From Caulobacter zeae (GTDB taxonomy: Bacteria > Pseudomonadota > Alphaproteobacteria > Caulobacterales > Caulobacteraceae): a stretch of 64,000 nucleotides of DNA. Position 1 is the stretch's first letter. Each line of letters starts with the position of its first letter. Where the stretch lies: assembly GCF_002858925.1 (NCBI RefSeq), contig NZ_PJRS01000011.1, positions 360,034-424,033 of the forward strand. Direction: 5' to 3'. Below the pieces are notes generated by a model. It had not been told where the DNA came from, made no database searches, and saw nothing but the letters and a program-made list of their open reading frames with translations. Below, one piece after another: positions 1 to 7,664 of this stretch. Position numbers and translations under genes: made by a program.

Positions 1-732
1 GGCGTGGCCCAGCAGCAGCACCGCGCCGTCGGCCGAGGCCAGCTCGAGCCCGTCGCCGTCGGTCAGCTCCACCAGATTGAAGGCGCCCGCCGTCTTGTCG
101 CCGATCGCGATTGCGCCGCGCACCACATAGAGGAACACCGCGCGCCCGGATGGGATCGGCAGCGAAAGCTTCGCGCCGGCCTCCAGCCGCACGACGCTCA
201 TGGCCACGCCGGTGAGGGATGTGATCGGCCCCGTCACGCCGTCCGCCTTGCCGGAGATCAGCTCGATGGTCGCGCCGTCCTTCTCGACCTTGGGAATGTC
301 GGGCGCCTGCAGGCCGACATAGTGCGGCGCGGTCATCTTCAGGCGGCTGGGCAGGTTGACCCACAGCTGCAGGATCTCCAGCGGCCCGCCGCTTTTCTTG
401 AAGGCCTCGGGCGACAGCTCGGCGTGCACCAGGCCGCTGCCGGCCGTCATCCACTGCACCCCGCCCGCGTCGATGACGCTCTCGTGGCCGCCGCTGTCCA
501 GGTGCGACAGCTGGCCTTCGAGGATGAAGGTCACGGTCTCGAAGCCGCGATGCGGGTGCGGCCCGAACGGCAGGCCGTGGTTGCCGGGGCGGTAGACCTG
601 CGGGCCGTGGTGGTTGAGGAACAGGAACGGATCCAGCTGCCCGATCGCCGGGCCGGGCAGGGGGCGGCGGGTGGTCAGGTCGCCGATGTCGTCGCGATAG
701 GCGCCGTGCAGGCGGGCGATGGTGCGGGTCAT
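1..732 (-). CDS. Pirin family protein (3' end cut by window edge)
   Basis: The reading frame is open from an ATG at 732 to the left edge (244 codons), so the C-terminus lies outside the window. Pirins are bicupin metal proteins; some have quercetinase activity and others modulate enzymes. The N-terminal cupin shows the HPHRGFET signature with His59 and His61, and His103 and Glu105 in a VHAE motif, matching the four metal ligands of the family. A Shine-Dalgarno AAGGAG lies five bases before the ATG. The next gene on this strand, the ABC1 kinase, ends at 855, and the gap holds a palindromic repeat. The substrate cannot be read from the sequence. Confidence 0.9.
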   Translation of the reverse strand, partial: MTRTIARLHGAYRDDIGDLTTRRPLPGPAIGQLDPFLFLNHHGPQVYRPGNHGLPFGPHPHRGFETVTFILEGQLSHLDSGGHESVIDAGGVQWMTAGSGLVHAELSPEAFKKSGGPLEILQLWVNLPSRLKMTAPHYVGLQAPDIPKVEKDGATIELISGKADGVTGPITSLTGVAMSVVRLEAGAKLSLPIPSGRAVFLYVVRGAIAIGDKTAGAFNLVELTDGDGLELASADGAVLLLGHA

Positions 733-753
733 GGTCACTCCTTGGCCCGAAAA

Positions 754-837
754 CCTCGTCCTTCGACAGGCTCAGGAAGAGGTTTTCTACTCGGCGGTCT
801 GCAATAGCCCTCATCCTGAGCTTGTCGAAGGACGAGG
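754..837. repeat. Palindromic intergenic repeat, family B copy 1
   Basis: Two inverted arms, CCTCGTCCTTCGACAGGCTC on the left and its near complement ending GTCGAAGGACGAGG on the right, flank a short variable centre. The same element recurs near 27.2, 33.4 and 57.7 kb. It lies directly downstream of the ABC1 kinase stop and could form a long hairpin at the 3' end of that transcript. Confidence 0.85.
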
Positions 838-854
838 GCGGTTCCGCGTTCGGC

Positions 855-2216
855 TCAGCTAAGCCCAGCCGCTCCCAGCACGGCCTTCTGCCGCTCCGCC
901 AGCCCTTCCTCCGAGAAGCCCTCCAGCGAGGCCTCGAACAGGGCGCGCCAGTTGTGGCGGGCGCCCAGGTGCAGGAAGGCCGCGCCCAGGCCGATGGCGG
1001 CGCGATCCATGAACACGAACTCGCGCGGGATGACGATGCCGCCCACCGATTTGAGCGCCTGGCGCACCTTGAAGGCCTCGCGGCGGCCGTACTCGCCGGG
1101 CGGCGTGTCGTCGGCCACGGTGCGCACGCGGTCGTCGAGCAGCGGGCCGTAGATGAACCGCGCCCAGACGTTCAGCACGTCCACCAGTTCGTCGGTCAGG
1201 TTGGTGAAGCCCCAGCTGCGATAGGCCTCGCCCTGGCCGGGGCGGTCGTCCTCGGACAGGGCGCGATAGAGCCGCACGACCCCGCCCACGAAGCGCGGCG
1301 GGAACACCCGGATGCAGCCGAAGTCGAGCAGGTTGAGGTGCGCCGCCCCTTCCCCGCCGAAGGTGTAGTTGCCCAGGTGAGGATCGCCGTGGATGACGCC
1401 GATGTGGGTCATCGGACCCCACCAGGCCTCGAACAGCAGGGCGGCGATGCGATCGCGGGTTTCCTGCGGCGCGCCCTTGAAGGCCATCAGCCCCTGGCCG
1501 TCGAGCCAGGTCATGGAAAGCAGGCGTTTCGTGGAAAGCTCGCCGACCGGCTGGGGCGTGCGGATGTCGTCGCGGCCGGCGAAGAAGCCGCCATAGACGG
1601 CCATCATCCGGGCCTCGCGGTCGTAGTCCAGCTCCTCGCGCAGGCGGTCGCCGACCTCCTCGATCATCTGGGTGGGGTCGATCGAGCCGTCCATCTTCTT
1701 GAACAGGCCGACCAGGGCCCGCAGCTGGCCAAGGTCGCTTTCGACGGCGCTCTGCATGTCTGGGTATTGCAGTTTCACGGCCAGGGCGCGGCCGTCGGGG
1801 GCGACGGCGCGGTGAACCTGGCCCAGCGAGGCGGCCGCGGCGGCCTCGTGCTCGAAGCTCTGGAACTTGCCGGCCCAGTCGGCCCCGAGCTCGGCCGCCA
1901 TCCGCCGGCGCACGAACGGCCAGCCCATGGCGGGGGCGTTGGTCTGAAGCTCGGCCAGTTCCTTGGCGAACTCGGGCGGCAACAGGTCGGGCACCGTGGC
2001 GAACATCTGGGCCGCCTTCATCAGCGGACCCTTGAGGTTCCCCAGCGCCGCCTTCAGCGCCTTGGCGTTGCGGGCGTCGGCGTCGTCGCCGGCGAAGACG
2101 CGGTTGGCGCCGTAGCTGACGGCCGCGCCCGACAGGCCCGCGCCGACCTTGGCGAAGCGCGCCAGGCGGCCGGAGAGGCGGTCGCGTTCCCGATCCTTGG
2201 CGGGGTCGCCGACCAT
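855..2216 (-). CDS. ABC1/UbiB-like (AarF/ADCK) atypical kinase
   Basis: A 453-residue member of the ABC1 family, whose members support ubiquinone biosynthesis or membrane lipid homeostasis through an atypical kinase fold. The family KxGQ-type helix appears as KAAQ (67-70), the alanine-rich nucleotide loop runs over residues 125-132 (ending in SLG), the Lys of the AVK motif is Lys148, the catalytic loop is HGDPHLGN (276-283), and the metal-binding DFG motif is at 298-300. No C-terminal membrane helices like those of UbiB are obvious, so this is probably a stand-alone ABC1 paralogue. Its Shine-Dalgarno GGGGGAGG lies six bases before the ATG and sits inside a repeat hairpin, which may affect translation. 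Confidence 0.9.
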   Translation of the reverse strand: MVGDPAKDRERDRLSGRLARFAKVGAGLSGAAVSYGANRVFAGDDADARNAKALKAALGNLKGPLMKAAQMFATVPDLLPPEFAKELAELQTNAPAMGWPFVRRRMAAELGADWAGKFQSFEHEAAAAASLGQVHRAVAPDGRALAVKLQYPDMQSAVESDLGQLRALVGLFKKMDGSIDPTQMIEEVGDRLREELDYDREARMMAVYGGFFAGRDDIRTPQPVGELSTKRLLSMTWLDGQGLMAFKGAPQETRDRIAALLFEAWWGPMTHIGVIHGDPHLGNYTFGGEGAAHLNLLDFGCIRVFPPRFVGGVVRLYRALSEDDRPGQGEAYRSWGFTNLTDELVDVLNVWARFIYGPLLDDRVRTVADDTPPGEYGRREAFKVRQALKSVGGIVIPREFVFMDRAAIGLGAAFLHLGARHNWRALFEASLEGFSEEGLAERQKAVLGAAGLS

Positions 2217-2219
2217 CAG

Positions 2220-2353
2220 GAACCTCCCCCTGTGGGGGAGGCGATCGCGTCAGCGATCGGTGGGGGGAGTGCTGAGGCGGTTAGCGACAAGGAAGCTGAA
2301 AACGCCCCCCCTCCGGCCCTGCGGGCCGCCTCCCCCACAGGGGGAGGTTCCTT
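2220..2353. repeat. Palindromic intergenic repeat, family A copy 1
   Basis: This is a complete copy of the commonest repeat here. CCTCCCCC-TGT-GGGGGAGG forms a perfect 8-bp stem at 2223-2241, a GGCGATCGC-type block follows, then a GGAAGCTGAAAACG core and a matching CCTCCCCC/GGGGGAGG hairpin on the right. It separates the oligopeptidase stop from the ABC1 kinase start and supplies the kinase's ribosome binding site. Confidence 0.85.
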
Positions 2354-2367
2354 CCGGGCGACTTCGC

Positions 2368-4158
2368 TCACACCAACGCCTCGAACTCGTCGACCAGCCG
2401 CTCCAGCTGCCGGCAGCCGGCCGCCCAGAAGGCCTTGTCGCGCGGATTGAGGCCGAAGGGCTTGAGCGCCTCGACATAGGTGCGGGTGCCGCCGGCGGCC
2501 AGCAGGTCCTCGTAGAGCGGCGCGAAGCCTTGCGGGTCCTCGCGGCGCTTCTCCATCAGGCCGCGCACCAGAAGGTCGCCGAACGCGTAGGCGTAGACGT
2601 AGAACGGCGCATGCACGAAGTGGCTGACATAGGCCCAGTAATGCTCGTAGCCCTCGTTGAGCACGACGGCGGGGCCAAGGCTCTCGGCCATGGTCTCCAT
2701 CCACAGCGCGCCGATCTGGTCGGGCGACAGTTCGCCGTCCTGACGGGCGGCGTGGAACCTGCGCTCGAAGCGGTGGAAGGCGATCTGGCGCACGACGGTG
2801 TTGAGCCCGTCCTCGATCTTCCCGGCCAGAAGCCCCCTGCGGTCGGCGGGCGTCGCCTCGGCCAGCAGGCGGTCGAACACCAGGCCCTCGCCGAAGATCG
2901 AGGCCGTCTCGGCCAGGGTCAGGGGCGTGTCGGCCAGCAGGGTGCCCAGCGGCGCGCACAGGGTCTGGTGCACGGCGTGGCCCAGCTCGTGGGCCAGGGT
3001 CAGCACGTCGCGCCGCTCGCCCATGTAGTTCATGAAGACGTACGGGTGGCGGTCGGCGGTGACCGGGTGCGAATAGGCGCCCGACTGCTTGCCGGCGCGC
3101 GGGCGGGCGTCGATCCAGGGCTGGGCGAAGAAGGTTTCGGCGGTGTCGGCGAACTTCGGAGCCAGGGCCTGGAAGCTCTCCAGCACCACGTCCTTGGCCT
3201 CGGACCACGGATAGGTGCGCGGCTGGGCCGCGTCGAGCGGGGCGTTGCGGTCCCAGTAGTCCAGGGTCTTGCGGCCCATGGCCTTGGCTTTGAGCGCATA
3301 ATAGCGGTGCGACAGGCGCGGATAGGCCTCGACCACGGCGGCTTCCAGGGCGTCGACGGCGTCGGCGTCGACCTCGTTGGCCAGGTGGCGCGAGTGGGCG
3401 GGCTCGTCGTAACGCCGCCAGCGGTCCTCTACCTGCTTTTCGAAGGCCAGGGTGTTCATCACCAGGGCCTGGGTGGAGGCGCGCTCGGAAAGGGCCTGGG
3501 CCAGGCCGTCGGCGGCGGCCTTGCGGCGGCGGACATCCGGATCCGACAGGCGGTTCAGCGCCTCGGGCAGGGTCAGCTGTTCCTTGCCGACCTTGGCGGA
3601 GAGTTTGGCCAGGGTCTCGTCATAGAGCCGCACCCAGTTGGCCACGGCCGGGCCGCGGTCGACGATGTAGCGCTCCAGCTCGGCCGACAGCTCGTGCGGG
3701 CGCGACAGGCGCAGGCGGCGCAGCCACGGCGTCCAGCGGCGGGTCGGCTCGTGGGCCTCCAGCGCCGCGTTCAGCTCGGCGTCCTCCAGCTGGTTCAGCT
3801 CCAGCGAGAAGAACAGGCTGTCGGCGGCGATCTGCGAGGAGCGGGCGCGCAGGTCGGCCTCGAACTTGGCCCAGGCCGGGTCGTCGCGGGCGGTCGAGGC
3901 GGCCAGGCCCGCATAGGCGCCCACGCCCCACAGGCCGTTGACGGCCTCCTCGTAGAGCCGGATGCCGCGATCGAGCAGCCTGCCCAGGCGCGCGGGCTCG
4001 CCGCGCGCTTCGAGGAACATGCCCTCCAGCGAGGCCAGTTCGTCGTTGGCGGCCTTGGCGGCGGCCAGGTCGGTTTCGATCTTCGGGTCCTCGCGGCCGG
4101 CATAGAGGTCGGCGAGGTTCCACTCGGGAAGGGCGTCGGGCTTGAAGGGCGCGTTCAT
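2368..4158 (-). CDS. M3 family oligoendopeptidase (PepF type)
   Basis: A 596-residue zinc metallopeptidase of the M3/thimet family, expected to cut short peptides in the cytosol. The HELGH zinc site is at residues 390-394 in an LTLAHELGHAVHQ context. The length is usual for the PepF group (about 600). The start is the ATG at 4158 (MNAPFKPD); a longer frame would run through the end of the neighbouring merR gene and is unlikely. There is no signal peptide. The gene ends just before a repeat element and is followed by the ABC1 kinase on the same strand, with no functional link visible. Confidence 0.92.
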   Translation of the reverse strand: MNAPFKPDALPEWNLADLYAGREDPKIETDLAAAKAANDELASLEGMFLEARGEPARLGRLLDRGIRLYEEAVNGLWGVGAYAGLAASTARDDPAWAKFEADLRARSSQIAADSLFFSLELNQLEDAELNAALEAHEPTRRWTPWLRRLRLSRPHELSAELERYIVDRGPAVANWVRLYDETLAKLSAKVGKEQLTLPEALNRLSDPDVRRRKAAADGLAQALSERASTQALVMNTLAFEKQVEDRWRRYDEPAHSRHLANEVDADAVDALEAAVVEAYPRLSHRYYALKAKAMGRKTLDYWDRNAPLDAAQPRTYPWSEAKDVVLESFQALAPKFADTAETFFAQPWIDARPRAGKQSGAYSHPVTADRHPYVFMNYMGERRDVLTLAHELGHAVHQTLCAPLGTLLADTPLTLAETASIFGEGLVFDRLLAEATPADRRGLLAGKIEDGLNTVVRQIAFHRFERRFHAARQDGELSPDQIGALWMETMAESLGPAVVLNEGYEHYWAYVSHFVHAPFYVYAYAFGDLLVRGLMEKRREDPQGFAPLYEDLLAAGGTRTYVEALKPFGLNPRDKAFWAAGCRQLERLVDEFEALV

Positions 4159-4219
4159 GACAGCAAGGGATATGGCGTCTGGAGGGCGGGAGGCAATCGG
4201 GGGCGGCGGGTTTCTCCGC

Positions 4220-4636
4220 TCAGGTCTCGAACGCGGCGATGATCGGACAGGGTCCACGATCGTTTGTGCTGCACGTGTGGAGCAGGCGCGAGAGGCCCGC
4301 GCGGGCGGCTTGAAGCTCCTCGATCTTTCGGTCGAGATCGGTGATGCGCTCGCGGGCCAGCTCGCGCGCCCGCACGCGGTCCTCGCCGGCGTCGAGCGCC
4401 AGAAGCTCGCCGATCTGCTCCAGGGTGAAGCCGGCGGCCTGGGCTGATCGGATGAAGCGCAGCCGCCGCACCGCCTCGTCGCCGTAGCGCCGCACGCCGC
4501 CCGAAAGCCCGGAACCCTCGCCGCGCTCGGGCGTCTCCAGCAGGCCCCGGCGCTGGTAGTAGCGGACCGTCTCCACGCCCACGCCGCCGGCCCTGGCCAG
4601 GCCTGCGATCGTGGTGGCGGCGTTCGTCGTCGTCAT
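4220..4636 (-). CDS. MerR family regulator, CueR-like metal loop
   Basis: A 138-residue MerR-type activator with an N-terminal winged helix (VETVRYYQRRGLL), a dimerisation helix, and a C-terminal loop with Cys122 and Cys130 followed by PII. The Cys-x7-Cys-PII spacing is that of CueR-type sensors of monovalent metal, whereas MerR and ZntR use Cys-x8-Cys. The third cysteine of divalent-metal sensors (Cys82 in MerR) is replaced by arginine. The ATG at 4636 is preferred because an upstream ATG at 4654 lies inside the operator palindrome. It is divergent from the glutaredoxin-MauE gene and presumably controls it; the inducer, metal or thiol stress, is not proven. Confidence 0.88.
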   Translation of the reverse strand: MTTTNAATTIAGLARAGGVGVETVRYYQRRGLLETPERGEGSGLSGGVRRYGDEAVRRLRFIRSAQAAGFTLEQIGELLALDAGEDRVRARELARERITDLDRKIEELQAARAGLSRLLHTCSTNDRGPCPIIAAFET

Positions 4637-4639
4637 CGC

Positions 4640-4671
4640 TTGACTCCGTACCATGGTACGGAACCCATATG
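4640..4671 (+). promoter_or_regulatory. MerR-type promoter/operator with overlong spacer
   Basis: A -35 box TTGACT (4640-4645) is followed by the perfect 16-bp palindrome CCGTACCATGGTACGG (4646-4661) and a weak -10 candidate CATATG (4666-4671), giving a 20-bp spacer (19 if read as CCATAT). Overlong spacers centred on a dyad are the hallmark of MerR-activated promoters. The half-sites CCGTAC/GTACGG and the TTGACT box match, from memory, the mercury-resistance mer operator. Confidence 0.8.
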
Positions 4672-4704
4672 AGCCCGGTCCCGCTCGCGTACAAGGAGAC
4701 CGCC

Positions 4705-5460
4705 GTGACGTCCGCCGCTTCCACCGCCCCCAAGAAGGCCGTCCTCTACCGCATGGTGATGGACAAGCACGTCTGTCCGTACGGGCTAAAGGCCAGGCAT
4801 CTGCTGCGGTCCAAGGGCTACGAGGTCAAGGACCATCACCTGACCACGCGCGAGGCGACCGACGCCTTCAAGGCCGAGCATGGCGTGAAGACCACGCCGC
4901 AGGTCTTTGTCGGCGGCGAGCGGATCGGCGGGTTCGACGACCTGCGCCGCTGGTTCGGCGCCAAGCCCCGCGATCCCAAGGCCAAGACCTATACGCCGGT
5001 GATCGCCCTCTTCGCCATGACCGCCCTGATGGCCCTCGCGGCGACCTACGCCGTGGACGGAACGCCCTTCACGGCCCGGGCGGTGGAGTGGTTCATCAGC
5101 TTCTCGATGGTGGTGCTGGCCATCCAGAAGCTGCGCGACGTCGAGAGCTTCTCGTCGATGTTCCTGGGCTACGACCTGCTGGCCAAGCGCTGGGTCCCCT
5201 ACGGCTATGTCTATCCGTTCGCCGAAGGCCTGGCGGGCGTGCTGATGACGGCCGGCGCGCTGACCTGGTTCTCCGCGCCGCTGGCTCTGGTGATCGGCGG
5301 GATCGGCGCGGTGTCGGTGTTCAAGGCGGTCTATCTCGACAAGCGCGACCTGAAATGCGCCTGCGTCGGCGGCGACAGCAACGTGCCGCTGGGCTTCATC
5401 TCGCTGACCGAGAACGTGATGATGGTGGCGATGGCCGTGTGGATGCTGGTTGGGCATTAG
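4705..5460 (+). CDS. Glutaredoxin domain fused to MauE/DoxX-type membrane domain
   Basis: A 251-residue fusion. Residues 10-90 form a glutaredoxin fold with a single-cysteine active site C24-P-Y-G27 and a TTPQVFVGG stretch carrying the family cis-proline. Residues 95-250 contain about four membrane helices of the MauE type, with vicinal Cys218 and Cys220 in KCACVGG near the membrane. The GTG at 4705 is chosen because AAGGAG (4693-4698) lies six bases upstream; an ATG at 4669 overlaps the promoter -10. MauE proteins handle disulfide maturation, so a membrane thiol-redox or metal-stress role is inferred. Control by the divergent MerR regulator is very likely. Confidence 0.85.
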   Translation: MTSAASTAPKKAVLYRMVMDKHVCPYGLKARHLLRSKGYEVKDHHLTTREATDAFKAEHGVKTTPQVFVGGERIGGFDDLRRWFGAKPRDPKAKTYTPVIALFAMTALMALAATYAVDGTPFTARAVEWFISFSMVVLAIQKLRDVESFSSMFLGYDLLAKRWVPYGYVYPFAEGLAGVLMTAGALTWFSAPLALVIGGIGAVSVFKAVYLDKRDLKCACVGGDSNVPLGFISLTENVMMVAMAVWMLVGH

Positions 5461-5467
5461 GCCCAAG

Positions 5468-5612
5468 CTCCTCCCCCGCTTGCGGGGGAGGGGGGACCGC
5501 GAAGCGGTGGAGGGGGCGAGACTGGGCTCGGCGCTCTGTCCCTCGCCCCCTCCGTCACGCTGCGTATCCGCAGCGCGCCACCTCCCCCGCTAAAGCGAGG
5601 GAGGAGCAGGGA
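5468..5612. repeat. Palindromic intergenic repeat, family A variant (copy 2)
   Basis: A divergent copy with outer arms CTCCCCCGC/GCGGGGGAG and inner GAGGGGGCGAG/CTCGCCCCCTC pairs. It lies between the convergent glutaredoxin-MauE and acyl-CoA dehydrogenase genes, followed after about 45 bases by a partial copy. Confidence 0.75.
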
Positions 5613-5658
5613 GCAGTCGGCGAAGTCGATGGAGAGGGAAGGAACGGCTAGCCTCCGC

Positions 5659-5721
5659 GGAAGCTGAAAACGTCCCCCCTCCGGCCCTCCGGGCCACCTG
5701 CCCCAGAGGGGGAGGATCTTT
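5659..5721. repeat. Family A repeat, right half (copy 3)
   Basis: This half copy begins at the GGAAGCTGAAAACG core and ends GGGGGAGGATCTTTA. The last bases read TAAA on the minus strand and form the stop codon of the acyl-CoA dehydrogenase gene. Confidence 0.8.
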
Positions 5722-7468
5722 AGTGAACTCCCAGCGCCTCGGGCGTCACCGCCACGATATCGGCGTCGCCCAGGGTTACCGCGGCCAGCTGGCCGGGGAC
5801 CTGGGCCAGGACGCTTTCGGCGTAGACCCGCAGCAGCTGGCCGCGCAGGGCTTCGGCTTCCGGGGCCAGGGCGCCCTTGGCCAGCATCCAGCCGCCGACC
5901 GTGTCGCCCAGCAGCTTGAGGTAGGCCGTGGCGCCCGAGAGGGCGTCGGGCATGGCGCGGGCGCGGCGCTCGACCAGCCAGGCGGTGGCCGAGGCGGCGG
6001 CGTTGAGCGCGGCTTCCAGGCGGCTGGCGACCGGGGTCAGCGAGGCCTCGGCGGCCTTCAGGGCCTCGATGGTGTCGCGGATGTCGTCCATCAGGTCGGC
6101 CACGGCTTGGCCGTCGGCCAGGCCCAGCTTGCGGCCGATCAGGTCGATGGCCTGGATGCCGTTGGTGCCCTCGTAGATCGGGGTGATGCGGGCGTCGCGA
6201 TAGTGCTGGGCCGCGCCGGTTTCCTCGATGAAGCCCATGCCGCCGTGGATCTGCACGCCCAGCGAGGCGACCTCGACGCCGACGTCGGTCGACCAGGCCT
6301 TGGCGATCGGGGTCAGCAGTTCCTCGCGCAGCTTGGCGGCCGCGCGGGTCTCCTCGTCGGCGGCCGCGTGGGCCAGGTCGGCGGCGACGGCGGTCGACAG
6401 GCAGATGCCGCGGGCGGCCTCGATCTTGGCCTTCATCAGCAGCAGCGTGCGGCGCACGTCCGGATGGTCGAACAGGCGCGAGGGATACGCGCCCGTCCAG
6501 GCCGAGCGGCCCTGCACGCGTTCCAGGCTGAAGTTCAGGGCCTGCTGGTAGGCGCGCTCGGCGATGGCGGTGCCTTGCGCCCCGACCTGCAGGCGGGCGG
6601 CGTTCATCATCGTGAACATGTGGGCCACGCCCTGGTGCAGCTTGCCGACCAGCTCGGCCTTGGCGCCTTCGAACAGCATCACGCAGGTGGGCGAGCCGTG
6701 GATGCCCAGCTTATGTTCGAGACCGCCGACGCGCACGTCGTTGCCCGCGCCCATCTTGCCCTCGTCGTCGACCAGCACCTTGGAGGCCAGGAACAGCGAA
6801 ATCCCCTTCACGCCGGGAGGGGCGTCGGGGGTGCGGGCCAAAACGAGGTGGACGATGTTGTCCGTCGCGTCGTGGTCGCCCCAGGTGATGAAGATCTTCT
6901 GGCCCGACAGGGTGTAGCCGCCCTGGCCGTCCGGCGTGGCCATGGTGGTCAGGGCCGCCAGGTCCGAGCCGGCCTGCGGCTCTGTCAGGTTCATGGTGCC
7001 GGTCCATTCGCCCGAGACCAGCTTGGGCAGGAACACCGACTTGTGGCGATCCGTGCCGTGCAGGGCCAGGGCCTCGATGGCCCCCAGGCTCAGCATCGGG
7101 CACAGGCCGAAGGCCATGTTGGCCGCCTGCACCATCTCCAGCGTGGCGATCTCCAGCGCTTTCGGCAGGCCTTGGCCGCCGTGGTCGGGCGAGGCGGCCA
7201 GCGAGGTCCAGCCGGCCTCGGCGAAGGCCTTGTAGGCGTCGGCGAAGCCTGGCGCGCTGCGCACCACGCCGTTTTCGAGCTTGGCGCCCACCAGGTCGCC
7301 CTGGCGGTTGATCGGGGCCAGCACTTCCGAGGCGAACACGCCGGCGGCTTCCAGCACGGCGTCGACGGTGTCGGCGTCGGCCTCGGGATAGGCGTCGGCC
7401 AGGCGGCCAAAGTCGGCCACATGGCGCAGGGCGAAGGCGAGGTCGCGGACGGGGGCGCGGAAAGTCAT
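5720..7468 (-). CDS. Acyl-CoA dehydrogenase, DmdC-like long form
   Basis: A 582-residue FAD flavoprotein of the long acyl-CoA dehydrogenase group that includes 3-methylmercaptopropionyl-CoA dehydrogenase. It has the substrate/FAD motif MNLTEPQAGSD, the FITWGDHD motif, the catalytic-Glu region PIYEGTNGIQAIDLIGRK, and an extra C-terminal helical domain of about 130 residues that normal 380-residue enzymes lack. It would oxidise an acyl-CoA thioester and pass electrons to ETF. No other beta-oxidation gene is adjacent, so substrate and the exact name DmdC are unproven. The stop codon is contributed by a repeat element. Confidence 0.9.
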   Translation of the reverse strand: MTFRAPVRDLAFALRHVADFGRLADAYPEADADTVDAVLEAAGVFASEVLAPINRQGDLVGAKLENGVVRSAPGFADAYKAFAEAGWTSLAASPDHGGQGLPKALEIATLEMVQAANMAFGLCPMLSLGAIEALALHGTDRHKSVFLPKLVSGEWTGTMNLTEPQAGSDLAALTTMATPDGQGGYTLSGQKIFITWGDHDATDNIVHLVLARTPDAPPGVKGISLFLASKVLVDDEGKMGAGNDVRVGGLEHKLGIHGSPTCVMLFEGAKAELVGKLHQGVAHMFTMMNAARLQVGAQGTAIAERAYQQALNFSLERVQGRSAWTGAYPSRLFDHPDVRRTLLLMKAKIEAARGICLSTAVAADLAHAAADEETRAAAKLREELLTPIAKAWSTDVGVEVASLGVQIHGGMGFIEETGAAQHYRDARITPIYEGTNGIQAIDLIGRKLGLADGQAVADLMDDIRDTIEALKAAEASLTPVASRLEAALNAAASATAWLVERRARAMPDALSGATAYLKLLGDTVGGWMLAKGALAPEAEALRGQLLRVYAESVLAQVPGQLAAVTLGDADIVAVTPEALGVH

Positions 7469-7632
7469 GCGGGGGCCGATCTGTTCAAGCGTCGGGTTGG
7501 GGTATGTGATCCCTGTTTAGATCGCGCGGCCTATCGCGCCAAGGACCGCCTGTCGATCACGGCTTCGTGAGGAGACGCCCCTTCAACTGGACGGTGAAGT
7601 TCCTAAGTCGGGGTAATCAGCAACCGTCACTA

Positions 7633-7646
7633 TGACAGTTTTGTCA
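7633..7646. promoter_or_regulatory. Small inverted repeat upstream of the YceI gene
   Basis: TGACA-GTTT-TGTCA lies 19 bases before the YceI start codon and could be a regulator half-site pair. No cognate regulator is adjacent, so the assignment is tentative. Confidence 0.3.
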
Positions 7647-7664
7647 GTTTGGAGATCTGAGACC

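Noticed and set aside
4637..4654. Earlier ATG for the MerR-type regulator.
   Set aside because: It lies within the operator palindrome, and the family start is MTTTNAA at 4636.
5723..7570. Long open frame antisense to the acyl-CoA dehydrogenase (and similar long antisense frames opposite the oligopeptidase, feruloyl-CoA synthase and sigma factor genes).
   Set aside because: In GC-rich DNA, antisense frames stay open by codon bias. Their translations are Gly/Arg/His/Gln-rich with no domains.
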